Origin: CAYVBN01 sp964538565
GTDB taxonomy: Bacteria; Pseudomonadota; Alphaproteobacteria; Rhizobiales; Xanthobacteraceae
DNA length: 48,077 nt
Assembly: GCA_964538565.1 (NCBI GenBank)
Contig: CAZIGW010000010.1
Coordinates: 1 to 48,077 of the forward strand
Direction: 5' to 3'
How positions within the stretch are numbered: the first letter of the stretch is position 1; every line of letters starts with the position of its first letter. Shown here in pieces: positions 1-7,662 of this stretch. The notes beneath the pieces are model-generated. The model ran no database searches, was not told the DNA's origin, and saw only the letters and a list, made by a program, of their open reading frames with translations. Both the position numbers and the translations under genes were made by a program.

Positions 1-1325
1 ACGAGCCCGAGCACGAGCGGCGCCGGGTCGAGGCGGAACTTGAGCAACGCGTAGCCGAGCACGCCCATGATCAGCATGATCCAGACGTCGATCACCGAGT
101 TGTTGACCTCGTAGACGCCGATCACGCAGAACATGATGACGAGCGGATAGAGATAGGCGTAGGGGATCCGCAGCACGTTCACGAACAGGCCGACGAGCGG
201 CAGGTTGAGCGCGAGCAGCATCACGTTGCCCACGTACATGGCGGCGACGAAGCCCCAGAAGACGTCGGGATGCTCGTTGACGAGCGTCGGGCCGGGCGGA
301 ATCCCGTGCACCAGCAACGCCGCCATCAGCACCGCGGTGATCGGCCCGGTCGGGAGTCCGAGCGCGAGCATCGGCACGAAGGCGCCGGTCGAGGCGGCGT
401 TGTTGGCCGACTCGGGGCCGGCCAGGCCGGCGACGGCACCCTTCCCGAACTCCTCCGGATGTTTCGAGAACCGGCGCTCGATCGCGTAAGAGAGAAAGCT
501 CGAGATGATGTGTGCGGAGCCGGGCGTGAGCCCGATGAGGAAGCCGAGGATGCTGCCGCGGGCGATCGGCATCGCCGACTGACGCCACTCTTCGCGACTG
601 GGCAGGAGTTCGCGCAGGGGCGGGGTCAGCACCTTGCCGACCACCTTGTCGCTCGGCGTCGAGAGGATCTCGCCGAGCCCGAACAGGCCGACCGCCACCG
701 GCACGATGCCGATGCCGTCGCCGAGTTCGGCGATGTCGAAGCTGTAGCGGAAATGGCCGGTGAGCGTGTCGATGCCGATCGTCCCGAGCAGGAGGCCGAT
801 CGCCGCCATCGCCAGCGTGCGCGGCAGCGACGTCGAGGACATGTAGGAGAGAAAAATGAGTCCGAGCACGAGGAGGGCGGTGTATTCCGGCGGCCCGAAC
901 CGCAGCGCGAAGGCGGCGAGCGGCGGCGCGATGACGGTGAGCACCACCACGCCGAACGTGCCGGCGATCCACGATCCGACCGCCGCGATGCACAGCGCGG
1001 CTCCGGCGCGGCCCTTCTGTGCCATCGCGTAGCCGTCGATGCAGGTCATCACCGAGGAGGCTTCGCCCGGTATGCGCATCAGGATGGAGGTGGTCGAGCC
1101 GCCGTACTGTGAGCCGTAGTAGATGCCGGCCAGCATGATGATGGCCTTGGTGGCGTCGAGGCCGAACGTGATCGGCAGCAAGATGCTGATGCCGGACAAC
1201 GGTCCGATGCCCGGGAGGACGCCGACCAGCGTGCCCACGAGGCAGCCGAGAAATGCGTACCAGAGAATGTCGGGACGAAGAGCGACGGAGAACCCGAGAA
1301 AAAGACTGTCGAGGGTGCTTTCCAC
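1..1325 (-). CDS. tctA: TctA-family large permease of a tripartite tricarboxylate transporter (3' end beyond window)
   Basis: Large membrane subunit of a tripartite tricarboxylate transporter, the ion-driven uptake channel that works with TctB and the periplasmic TctC. Read from a GTG at 1325, the protein begins VESTLDSLFLGFSVALRPD and shows the family hallmarks: the LVGVLPGIGPLSGISILLP segment, IYYGSQYGGSTTSIL, the GEASSVMTCIDGYAMA segment and, later, LIGLTPGSAHIISSF and LALGLPTGPITAVLMAALL. About 440 codons are present. The family is usually about 500 residues, so the C-terminus lies outside the window. The GTG lies 3 nt after the tctB stop, consistent with translational coupling, and no in-frame ATG fits the family N-terminus better. 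The substrate is a carboxylate by family precedent, but its identity is not visible. Confidence 0.93.
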   Translation of the reverse strand, partial: MESTLDSLFLGFSVALRPDILWYAFLGCLVGTLVGVLPGIGPLSGISILLPITFGLDATKAIIMLAGIYYGSQYGGSTTSILMRIPGEASSVMTCIDGYAMAQKGRAGAALCIAAVGSWIAGTFGVVVLTVIAPPLAAFALRFGPPEYTALLVLGLIFLSYMSSTSLPRTLAMAAIGLLLGTIGIDTLTGHFRYSFDIAELGDGIGIVPVAVGLFGLGEILSTPSDKVVGKVLTPPLRELLPSREEWRQSAMPIARGSILGFLIGLTPGSAHIISSFLSYAIERRFSKHPEEFGKGAVAGLAGPESANNAASTGAFVPMLALGLPTGPITAVLMAALLVHGIPPGPTLVNEHPDVFWGFVAAMYVGNVMLLALNLPLVGLFVNVLRIPYAYLYPLVIMFCVIGVYEVNNSVIDVWIMLIMGVLGYALLKFRLDPAPLVLGL

Positions 1326-1328
1326 GGT

Positions 1329-1772
1329 TCAGAATCCCAGCAGGCCCTGCTCGAGAGGCGATTTGAGAACGACGTCGAACAAGTAATACGTGCCGACGCT
1401 CAGACAGATGCTGTAGGCGGCCGCATAGAATAAATTGCGGCGCTCGAAGCAGAGCAGGCTGAAGATGAGCAGCGTCATGGTGATGATGAAGCCGAGCGTG
1501 GTGTAGAGCGCGACCGCCACCGCGGTCAGCGACATCACCACGGTTGCGTGCCTGAGATCCTTCCACTCGATCTCGGCGAACGGCGTGCTCTCGCGTGCGC
1601 GCAGAACCAGGACGGCGCCGAGCAGGATCATCAGGCCGCAGATGAGCTTCGGCATCATGCCGGAGCCCGGGAACGACCATGTGCCGAACGGCAGGTCGCC
1701 GCTGATCGACAGCACGAGAAGGCCGGCGACGACGATCGCGCCGCCGGCCACGTGATCGCTGCGCAGCGTCAT
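1329..1772 (-). CDS. tctB: TctB-family small membrane subunit of a tripartite tricarboxylate transporter
   Basis: 147-residue integral membrane protein with four hydrophobic segments: AGGAIVVAGLLVLSI near residues 9-23, PKLICGLMILLGAVLVL near 41-57, VVMSLTAVAVALYTTLGF in the middle, and the C-terminal AAAYSICLSVGTYYLFDVVL. The second segment follows the family-typical GTWSFPGSGMMPKLIC stretch, where a GPGFFP-like motif normally sits. It lies between tctC (37 nt upstream) and tctA (3 nt downstream), the usual CBA order. TctB is poorly conserved in the family and is thought to assist assembly or coupling of TctA. The identification rests on size, topology and neighbours. Confidence 0.9.
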   Translation of the reverse strand: MTLRSDHVAGGAIVVAGLLVLSISGDLPFGTWSFPGSGMMPKLICGLMILLGAVLVLRARESTPFAEIEWKDLRHATVVMSLTAVAVALYTTLGFIITMTLLIFSLLCFERRNLFYAAAYSICLSVGTYYLFDVVLKSPLEQGLLGF

Positions 1773-1809
1773 GAGGACCGCTCCGAGCCGATCCGGCGGC
1801 GCGGCGCGA

Positions 1810-2790
1810 TCATCCCTGGACCTTGCCGATCTGCCGGATTGCCTGTTCGATGCGCCTGGCGTCCGCCGCCCAGAACTTGGCGAACTCCGGCTGGTCCATG
1901 TAGTCGAGCTCCTGGCCCAGGTTGGTGAGCGCCGTCTTGAACTGCTCGGTGTGAGCCGCCTTGTCGAGCGCCTCGCGCAGGTACTTGATCACGCTGTCGG
2001 GCGTGCCTTTCGGGGCGAAGATGCCGACCCAGAGATAGTATTCGACGTCGTACCCGAGCTCCTTGAGCGTCGGCACGTCGGGCAGGGCCTGCGATCGCTT
2101 GCCGCCGAACGAGGCAAGGGCTCGCGCCTTGCCGGCCTTGATCTGGGCGATGCACGCGGAGACCGAGGAGGCGAGCACCTGCGAATTGTTGCCGAGCAGC
2201 GCGGTGAGGGCAGGTCCGCCGCCGGTCGTCGGCAGGTGACGCAGCTTCAAGTCGCCGGCGGCCTTCATGAACAGGGCCATCGGGATGTGAAGCGCGCCGT
2301 ACAGGCCGGAGGAGCTGAAGATGATCTGGTCGGGACGCTTTTTCGCGTCGTCGATGAATTCCTTCAGGTTCTTGTACGGCTGCTTGTCGTTGACGATGAT
2401 GACGCACGGATCGGCGACGAAGCGCGCGATCGGAATGAAATCCGCGGTGGTGAACTTCGGCTGCCGGCCGAACAGGCGGTCGACCTCCGCGAAGCCGGAA
2501 ATCGAGGTGATGTGGGACAGGAGCGTGTAGCCGTCGGGCTTGGCGCTCGCAGCGACTTGCGCGCCGACCGCGCCCGCCGCGCCCGCCTTCGTCTCGATCA
2601 CCACGGCCTGCTTGACCAGTGGCTCGAGGGCGGCGGCGAGCGGACGCGTCACCACGTCCGAAGCCCCGCCGGGCGGGAACGGATTGATGATGGTGATGGG
2701 ATGCGAAGGATAATCGTCGGCGAACGCCGGCCTGAGCATGAGGCCGGCGGTTGCTGCGGCGGAGCCGGCGACGAAGCTGCGTCTATCCAC
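1810..2790 (-). CDS. tctC: TctC/Bug-family periplasmic solute-binding protein
   Basis: Extracytoplasmic binding receptor of the tripartite transporter. I chose the GTG at 2790, preceded by GGAGGA at a good distance; the longer reading frame upstream has no ribosome site and is not signal-like. The protein is then about 326 residues. It starts VDRRSFVAGSAAATAG, a twin-arginine-type export signal, and mature sequence begins near DDYPSHPITIINPFPPGGASD, the classic Bug-family start (YP.kPI..I.PF.pGG..D). Later family features include KAGAAGAVGAQVAASAKPDG, the domain-linking region and a C-terminal KAAHTEQFK segment typical of Bug receptors. The ligand is unknown. tctB and tctA follow in the same operon. 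Confidence 0.93.
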   Translation of the reverse strand: MDRRSFVAGSAAATAGLMLRPAFADDYPSHPITIINPFPPGGASDVVTRPLAAALEPLVKQAVVIETKAGAAGAVGAQVAASAKPDGYTLLSHITSISGFAEVDRLFGRQPKFTTADFIPIARFVADPCVIIVNDKQPYKNLKEFIDDAKKRPDQIIFSSSGLYGALHIPMALFMKAAGDLKLRHLPTTGGGPALTALLGNNSQVLASSVSACIAQIKAGKARALASFGGKRSQALPDVPTLKELGYDVEYYLWVGIFAPKGTPDSVIKYLREALDKAAHTEQFKTALTNLGQELDYMDQPEFAKFWAADARRIEQAIRQIGKVQG

Positions 2791-3082
2791 TTGATCCTCC
2801 CATGGTCGAGACCGGATTCGCTGAGGCCGGCCTTGTTCTTGAAGCGCGCGGATGCGGTTCCCCGCGCGGCCCGTGTCGGCCGGCACGGATGCTACCGAGG
2901 GCCGATGGGCGGAGCAACCTTCCATCCGGCCGCGGGCGCGTCCGGCGCGGATTCGCCCGAATTCGTCGATTTGAGCGCTCGGCTGATCCAAATCCGGGAG
3001 ACGGCGCCAGCTTTTCTTTCCCGGCCCTGCATGCGCCGGCGCCGCACCGGGCCGGCGAGGCCGCCGAGTGTCGCGCGGGCCG
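2791..3082. other. 292-nt spacer upstream of the tctCBA operon
   Basis: No credible gene. The spacer separates the cyclase gene from tctC on the same strand, so it may hold a separate tct promoter. The best match on minus is TTGCTC (2912-2917), 17 nt, TAGCAT (2889-2894), a weak fit. A long antisense reading frame crossing it is the codon-bias shadow common in such GC-rich DNA. Confidence 0.35.
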
Positions 3083-3751
3083 CTATTGGCCCGGGCCGTC
3101 GATGATCGCGACCGCGCGCGTCCACCCGGCCGAGGCGGCGCGGATCTTGACCGGAAAGCAGCTCACCAGAAAGCCGCTGTCGGGGAGCGATTCGAGGTTC
3201 TGCAGCTTCTCCAGATGACAATAACCGATCTCGCGGCCGGCCTTGTGGCCTTCCCAGATCAGGCTCGCGTCGCCCGTCGCGAGATATTTCGCCCGCGTGT
3301 GAACAAACGGAGCGTCCCAGCTCCAGCCGTCGGTGCCGGTGACGCGCACGCCGCGCTCGAGCAGGTAGAGCGTCGCCTCGCGTCCCATGCCGCAGCCGCT
3401 CGCCACGTAGCCGTCCGGGAAGTGGCGGAAGTCGAGCTTCACGCCAGGCTGGAAGCACCACTCGATCGGCACCTCGTCGATGGTGATGGCGCGCTGCCCG
3501 CCGTCCATCGTCGAGGCGAAGTGATACGGAGCGTCGAGGTGCGTGCCGTTGTGTGTCGAGAGCCGGATCCACTCGATCGCCCAGCCTTCGGCGTCGGGCA
3601 GGTCGTGCGGGCGCAGGCCCGGGAAGAACTGGCAGATGTCCGCCGCCGTCTGCGCGTGCGTCCGGTAGTCGATCCTGGGCCCGTAGCCGGGCGGATCGGC
3701 CGGCACGTCGTTTTCGATCGGAGCGGAGAGGTCGATGAGCCGGCGCGGCAT
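3083..3751 (-). CDS. Cyclase / kynurenine-formamidase-like metal hydrolase
   Basis: 222-residue member of the cyclase (PF04199-type) family, which includes kynurenine formamidase and other Mn/Zn-dependent hydrolases that open amides or lactones. The metal-binding signature HNGTHLDAPYH is intact at residues 67-77. The N-terminus RLIDLSAPIENDVPADPPGYGPRI and the later GWSWDAPFVHT and PVKIRAASAGWTRAVAI are also typical. The ATG at 3751 lies 12 nt after the VOC gene stop, so the two are probably co-transcribed and work on related substrates. It is too divergent in context (no tryptophan pathway genes) to call KynB. It differs in length and motif from the second cyclase at 35497-36453, so the two are not recent duplicates. 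Confidence 0.9.
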   Translation of the reverse strand: MPRRLIDLSAPIENDVPADPPGYGPRIDYRTHAQTAADICQFFPGLRPHDLPDAEGWAIEWIRLSTHNGTHLDAPYHFASTMDGGQRAITIDEVPIEWCFQPGVKLDFRHFPDGYVASGCGMGREATLYLLERGVRVTGTDGWSWDAPFVHTRAKYLATGDASLIWEGHKAGREIGYCHLEKLQNLESLPDSGFLVSCFPVKIRAASAGWTRAVAIIDGPGQ

Positions 3752-3763
3752 GCCGTGATCCGG

Positions 3764-4234
3764 TCAGCGCGTTGCGTTTGCCGGCAGGTCGGAGGCCATG
3801 ATCGGGGCCTTGCGGTCCGTCGCCTCGGCGGCCGCGAAGTTGAGCTCGATCTTCACGCCGTTCGGATCGAACAGGAACAATTGGTAGAGCCCCTGGTCGT
3901 TGACCCGGCGTTCCTTGAACGCGATGCCGAGGCGCTGCAGGTGGGCGATCATGTCGTCGAGGCCGGTCGCCCGGAACGCCACGTGGTCGATGACTCCCGA
4001 GCCCTGGGTGGCCTGCGACTCCTGGCCCAGGTAGGTCATGCGGTTTTCCGAGACATTCGCGCCGCCCTGGGTGAGATGCAGCACGTCGCGCTCGCCGACA
4101 TAGAGCCAATAGACCGGAAACCTGAAGTCGGGGTGCGGGCCCACCTTCATTCCCAGGACCTTGACGTACCAGTCCTTGGTCGCCTCGATGTCTTCCGATT
4201 GGATGAGGAAATGTTCCATATGGACGAGGGGCAT
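3764..4234 (-). CDS. VOC-superfamily (glyoxalase/extradiol-dioxygenase fold) protein
   Basis: About 156-residue vicinal-oxygen-chelate domain protein. The family pattern is clear: PLVHMEHFLIQSEDIEATKD (first beta strand with metal His), DVLHLTQGG, GSGVIDHVAFRATGLDDMI (second metal His), and LYQLFLFDPNGVKIELNFA, whose Glu is the last metal ligand. I prefer the ATG at 4234, which has GGAG at a good distance, over the ATG at 4246, which has no ribosome site. Close relatives are annotated as glyoxalase/bleomycin resistance or ring-cleavage dioxygenase, and the substrate cannot be told. It heads a two-gene unit with the cyclase and is divergent from the DUF1330 gene, so the 172-nt gap between them holds both promoters. 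Confidence 0.88.
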   Translation of the reverse strand: MPLVHMEHFLIQSEDIEATKDWYVKVLGMKVGPHPDFRFPVYWLYVGERDVLHLTQGGANVSENRMTYLGQESQATQGSGVIDHVAFRATGLDDMIAHLQRLGIAFKERRVNDQGLYQLFLFDPNGVKIELNFAAAEATDRKAPIMASDLPANATR

Positions 4235-4406
4235 GGCTGGCTCCATTCACGTCGCCGAACGGGCGAATGCACGATGGCCGGACTCCCGGGAAGCCGCCCG
4301 TTGCTTGCCATTCGCTCGCACCGGTCCACTTTTGCGCATGATGCACTAGACTGAGCCTGAAATCCCGTCTCGAAGACGATCGGGACACACGCAGGAGACG
4401 CCTCGA

Positions 4407-4709
4407 ATGCCAGCCTATTGGGTCGCCCGTTCGCGCATCGTCGATCCGGTCGAGTACAAGAAGTACACCGACCGGGTGCCGGCCATCATCGCCAAGTACG
4501 GCGGCAAGGTGCTGGCGCGCGGCGGGCGCTACCAGATCATGGAAGGGCCCGACACGTTTCACCGCTTCGTGGTGATCGAATTCCCGACGTTCGAGCAGGG
4601 CGTTGCCTGCTTTACCTCGCCTGAATACAACGAGGCGGCCGCCTTCCGGCGCAACGGCGCCGGCGAGGTCGAAACCATCATGGTGGATGGCGGGGACGCG
4701 ACGAAATAG
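4407..4709 (+). CDS. DUF1330 family protein
   Basis: 100-residue single-domain protein of the DUF1330 family (ferredoxin-like fold related to dimeric alpha-beta barrels). Family landmarks are AYWVARSRIVDPVEYKKY near the start, KYGGKVLARGGRYQIMEG in the middle, and RFVVIEFPTFEQGVACF followed by SPEYNEAAAFRR. An AGGAG ribosome site precedes the ATG by about nine nucleotides. It is 99 nt upstream of the binding-protein gene and probably shares its transcript. DUF1330 proteins are common in Rhizobiales and often sit beside aromatic or amino-acid catabolic genes; their biochemical role is unsettled. Confidence 0.88.
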   Translation: MPAYWVARSRIVDPVEYKKYTDRVPAIIAKYGGKVLARGGRYQIMEGPDTFHRFVVIEFPTFEQGVACFTSPEYNEAAAFRRNGAGEVETIMVDGGDATK

Positions 4710-4761
4710 GCCGACGGATCGGCCAAAATCGGCTCTGGCCTCGGACGAAAGAAGTGGCATA

Positions 4762-4773
4762 GGATTGCAATCC
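4762..4773. promoter_or_regulatory. 12-bp perfect palindrome upstream of the binding-protein gene
   Basis: GGATTGCAATCC reads the same on both strands and lies 35 nt before the start codon of the periplasmic binding protein. Its size and position suit a dimeric repressor operator. A shorter palindrome with the same TTGCAA core occurs at 23847-23856 in another promoter region. Function is inference only. Confidence 0.35.
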
Positions 4774-4808
4774 AAGAACAAGAACATGCTGCGCAATTGG
4801 GAGGATGA

Positions 4809-6074
4809 ATGATGCTTCGGTATGTGAAGCGTTTGGCTATGGTATCGTTCGCCGCTGCGGCCTCGGTCGCCTTCGCGGCCGGCGCCTCGGCCCAGTCGGG
4901 CGAGCCGATCAAGATCGGCTTCAGCATGGCGCAGACCGGCGGACTGGCCGCCAACGGCAAATCGGCGCTGCTCGCGCAAAAGATCTGGGAAGAGGACGTG
5001 AATTCGAAGGGCGGGCTGCTCGGCCGCCCGGTGAAGCTCATCTACTACGACGATCAGAGCAACCCGTCGACGGTGCCGTCGATCTACACGAAGCTGCTCG
5101 ACGTCGACAAGGTCGACCTGGTGATCGGCGGCTACGCCACCGCGATGCTGGCGCCCGCGATGCCGGTGATCATGCAGCACAACAAGGTGTTCATCGGGTT
5201 GCTCGGTCTCGCGGTGAACAGCGAGTTCAACTATCCGAACTACTTCGCCATGATCCCGTCGGGTCCCGACCCGAAGCCGGCGTTCACCAAGGGCTTCTTC
5301 GACACCGCGATGGCGCAGAACCCGAAGCCGACGACGGTCGCGATCGTCGCCGCCGACCAGGAGTTCTCGCGCAACGCCTCCGACGGCGCGCGGGTGAACG
5401 CCAAGGCGGCCGGGCTCAAGATCGTCTACGACAAGACCTATCCGCCGTCGACGACTGACTTCGGTCCGATCGTGCGCGCCATCCAGGCCACCAATCCCGA
5501 CCTCGTGGTGGTCTGCTCCTATCCGCCGGATTCGGTCGGCATGGCCCGCGCCGTCAACGAGATCGGCTTCAAACCGAAGATGATCGGCGGCGCGATGGTC
5601 GGCCTGCAGTCGACCTCGATCAAGACGCAGCTCGGCCCGGTCCTCAACGGCTGGGTCAACTACGACTTCTGGCTGCCGGTGCCGAAAATGCAGTTCCCCG
5701 GCGTCAACGACCTGATGAAGAAATATCAGGAGCGGGCGAAGGCCGAAGGCGTCGATCCGCTCGGCTACTACATGGCGCCGTGGGGCTACGCCCAGCTCCA
5801 GGTCCTCGGAGACGCGATCACCGCCACCAAGAGCCTCGACGATCAGAAGATCGCCGACTACATCCGCGCCAACACGTTCAAGACCGTGCTCGGCGACGTG
5901 AAGTTCGGCGCCAAGGGCGAGTGGGCGCAATCGCGCGTGCTGCAGATCCAGTTCCACGACATCAAGGGGAACGACGTCGAACAGTTCCGCGAGATGAACA
6001 CGCAGACGGTGCTGACGCCGGCGGAATACAAGTCCGGCAACGTCATCTATCCGTTCGAAAGAGCCAAGCACTGA
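4809..6074 (+). CDS. Branched-chain-type ABC transporter periplasmic binding protein
   Basis: 421-residue exported receptor of the Peripla_BP_6/LivK group. It has a Sec signal peptide (charged MMLRYVKR, hydrophobic AMVSFAAAASVAFAAGASA, cleavage after ASA), followed by EPIKIGFSMAQTGGLAANGK, the diagnostic start of these receptors. LVIGGYATAMLAPAMPV lines the cleft, and the second lobe runs through TVAIVAADQEFSRNA and NPDLVVVCSYPPDS. A strong GGGAGGA site precedes the ATG at 4809; the next codon is also ATG. It is convergent with the LivFGMH genes at 6201-9496, which have no receptor gene in their own operon, so it is the obvious partner. Its ligand is unknown; an amino acid or small organic acid is usual. 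Confidence 0.93.
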   Translation: MMLRYVKRLAMVSFAAAASVAFAAGASAQSGEPIKIGFSMAQTGGLAANGKSALLAQKIWEEDVNSKGGLLGRPVKLIYYDDQSNPSTVPSIYTKLLDVDKVDLVIGGYATAMLAPAMPVIMQHNKVFIGLLGLAVNSEFNYPNYFAMIPSGPDPKPAFTKGFFDTAMAQNPKPTTVAIVAADQEFSRNASDGARVNAKAAGLKIVYDKTYPPSTTDFGPIVRAIQATNPDLVVVCSYPPDSVGMARAVNEIGFKPKMIGGAMVGLQSTSIKTQLGPVLNGWVNYDFWLPVPKMQFPGVNDLMKKYQERAKAEGVDPLGYYMAPWGYAQLQVLGDAITATKSLDDQKIADYIRANTFKTVLGDVKFGAKGEWAQSRVLQIQFHDIKGNDVEQFREMNTQTVLTPAEYKSGNVIYPFERAKH

Positions 6075-6092
6075 ACCGGATCGGGACCGGAA

Positions 6093-6126
6093 GCGCCGCG
6101 CCGCCGCCGCGCGGCGCCTTGCTTTT
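6093..6126 (+). terminator. Rho-independent terminator after the binding-protein gene
   Basis: A perfect 9-bp G/C stem (GCGCCGCGC at 6093-6101 pairing with GCGCGGCGC at 6109-6117) with a 7-nt loop is followed by CTTGCTTTT. It begins 19 nt after the stop codon. The T-run is only on the plus-strand side, so it should stop the binding-protein transcript and may also limit read-through into the convergent liv operon. Confidence 0.75.
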
Positions 6127-6200
6127 CGCGGCGTCGATCCGCCGCCGTCGCGCCCTGGCCGCCGGACGGCGAGCCGATAGCCGCTTCGCTTGAAAACGCT

Positions 6201-6935
6201 TCAGATGCCGAGATAGAACTTACGGATCAGGTCGTTGTTGTTGAGCTCGTCGGCCGAGCGGCCCTCGAACGCGATCTTCCCGTGCACGATGACGTAGCCG
6301 CGGTCGGCGATGCGCAGCGCCTGCGGGAAGTTCTGTTCGGCCATGAGGACGGTGAGACGATATTCGTCCTTGAGCTCCTTGATCTTGTCGATCGTGCGGC
6401 TGACCAGCACCGGGGCGAGACCGACGGAGGGCTCGTCGACGAGCAGGATGCGCGGTTCGAGCATGAGCGCGCGGGCGAGCGCCAGCATCTGCTGTTCGCC
6501 GCCGCTCATGCTGCCGGCGAGCTGGTTGCGCCGCTCGGCAAGGCGCGGAAACGCTTCGAAGCAGAAGTCGATGTTCTTCTTGATCTGCGCCCGCGCCTTC
6601 GGGCGGAAGGCGCCAAGCATCAAGTTTTCCTCGACGGTGAGGCGTGGGAACAGGCGGCGGCCTTCCGGCACCAGCGCGATGCCGAGATCGACGATCTCCT
6701 CCGTGGTGCGACCGACGAGATCGTGCCGTACGCCGTCAATCTCGGCGACGATGCGTCCGCCGCTCGGGCGCACGATCCCCATGATGCTTTTCATGAGGGT
6801 GCTCTTGCCGTTGCCGTTGGTGCCGAGCAGCACCACGGTCTCGCCGCCGTTCACGGTAAGCGAAACGTCCTCCAGCGCGCGCACGGCGCCGTACGCGGCA
6901 TCGACGCGCTCGATGGTGATGCTGCTACTGGCCAA
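6201..6935 (-). CDS. livF: LivF-like ABC transporter ATPase (first liv cluster)
   Basis: 244-residue ATPase of the branched-chain amino-acid type transporter. Walker A is GTNGNGKST at residues 38-46 (Asn where Ala is usual), the signature MSGGEQQ is at 143-149, and Walker B ILLVDEP is at 163-169. LivF hallmarks are LVPEGRRLFPRLTVEENL and a short C-terminus ending RKFYLGI. The start is a TTG at 6935 that overlaps the livG stop: GGAGAGGG precedes it at a suitable distance, and the second liv cluster has the same arrangement. It is last in livH-livM-livG-livF. Its partner LivG has a degenerate signature, so one of the two composite ATP sites may be inactive. Confidence 0.94.
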   Translation of the reverse strand: MASSSITIERVDAAYGAVRALEDVSLTVNGGETVVLLGTNGNGKSTLMKSIMGIVRPSGGRIVAEIDGVRHDLVGRTTEEIVDLGIALVPEGRRLFPRLTVEENLMLGAFRPKARAQIKKNIDFCFEAFPRLAERRNQLAGSMSGGEQQMLALARALMLEPRILLVDEPSVGLAPVLVSRTIDKIKELKDEYRLTVLMAEQNFPQALRIADRGYVIVHGKIAFEGRSADELNNNDLIRKFYLGI

Positions 6936-7662
6936 GGTAAGCCCTCTCCACCTCGGGATCGCGGATGACCTCGTCGGGACGGCCGTCGGCGATCTTGCGG
7001 CCTGATACGAGCACGACGAGCCGCTGCGAAAAGCTCATGACCGCGCGCATGATGTGCTCGATCAGGATGACGGTGATGCCGCGCTCGTTGAGGCGGACCA
7101 GGAGCGCGAGGATGTCCGTCACCTCGACGTGCGACAGGCCGGCCATCGCCTCGTCGGCGATGAGCAGCTTCGGCTCCGCCGCCATGGCGCGGGCGAGCTC
7201 GAGCTTGCGCATGTCGACCTGCGTCAGGTCGCCGGGATATTTCGCTGCGTGGTCGGCGAGCCCGACGAGACCGAGAAGCTCGCCGCAACGGTCCCTGATT
7301 TCGCCCGGCGCGAGGCGGGGACCCGGTCGGGCGTTGACCGTATAGAGCAGCGGCACCCGTACGTTGTCGGCGACCGTCATGCTGGAGAACGGGCGCGGAA
7401 GCTGGAAGCTGCGCGCCAGCCCGAGCCGCGTGCGCGCGTGCGCGGTCAGCCCTTCGAGGCTGCGGCCCTCGAATCGCACGCTGCCGGTCTCGTTGACCAG
7501 GGTGCCGGCGAGGCAATTCACGAGCGTGCTCTTGCCCGAGCCGTTCGGCCCGATGAGGCCGACGCGCTCGCCCGGCGCGACCGTCAGGTCGATTCCGTCG
7601 AGTGCGACGAAACCGCCGAACCTCTTGCCGAGTCCTTCAACTTCGAGAAGTTGTGCGGCCAT
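6925..7662 (-). CDS. livG: LivG-like ABC transporter ATPase with degenerate signature motif
   Basis: 245-residue ATPase paired with LivF. Walker A GPNGSGKST (38-46) is canonical, the Q-loop region ARSFQLPRPFSSMTV is LivG-like, and EHIMRAVMSFSQRLVVL supplies the switch His. The ABC signature, normally SYGxQRR in LivG, reads LTQVDMRKLE (146-155) with no Gly, and Walker B reads LLIADEAMAGL (166-176) with Ala instead of Pro after DE. The reading frame is otherwise intact, so this looks like natural divergence, not decay. The ATG at 7662 lies 79 nt inside the end of livM, and its stop overlaps the livF TTG start. The gene is on minus in livHMGF order. Confidence 0.92.
   Translation of the reverse strand: MAAQLLEVEGLGKRFGGFVALDGIDLTVAPGERVGLIGPNGSGKSTLVNCLAGTLVNETGSVRFEGRSLEGLTAHARTRLGLARSFQLPRPFSSMTVADNVRVPLLYTVNARPGPRLAPGEIRDRCGELLGLVGLADHAAKYPGDLTQVDMRKLELARAMAAEPKLLIADEAMAGLSHVEVTDILALLVRLNERGITVILIEHIMRAVMSFSQRLVVLVSGRKIADGRPDEVIRDPEVERAYLGQ

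Noticed and set aside
3083..3751. Kynurenine formamidase (kynB)
   Set aside because: The metal motif is shared by the whole cyclase family and no tryptophan-degradation genes are nearby.
4755..4769. Sigma-54 promoter candidate (TGGCAT then TTGCA) before the binding-protein gene
   Set aside because: Spacing between the GG and GC elements is one nucleotide short; sigma-54 promoters tolerate almost no spacing change.
2892..6071. Very long minus-strand reading frame (over 1000 codons) antisense to the DUF1330 and binding-protein genes
   Set aside because: Its translation is Arg/His-rich low-complexity text with no domain, and the plus-strand genes have signal peptide, ribosome sites and family motifs. 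It is a shadow of GC-rich codon use.
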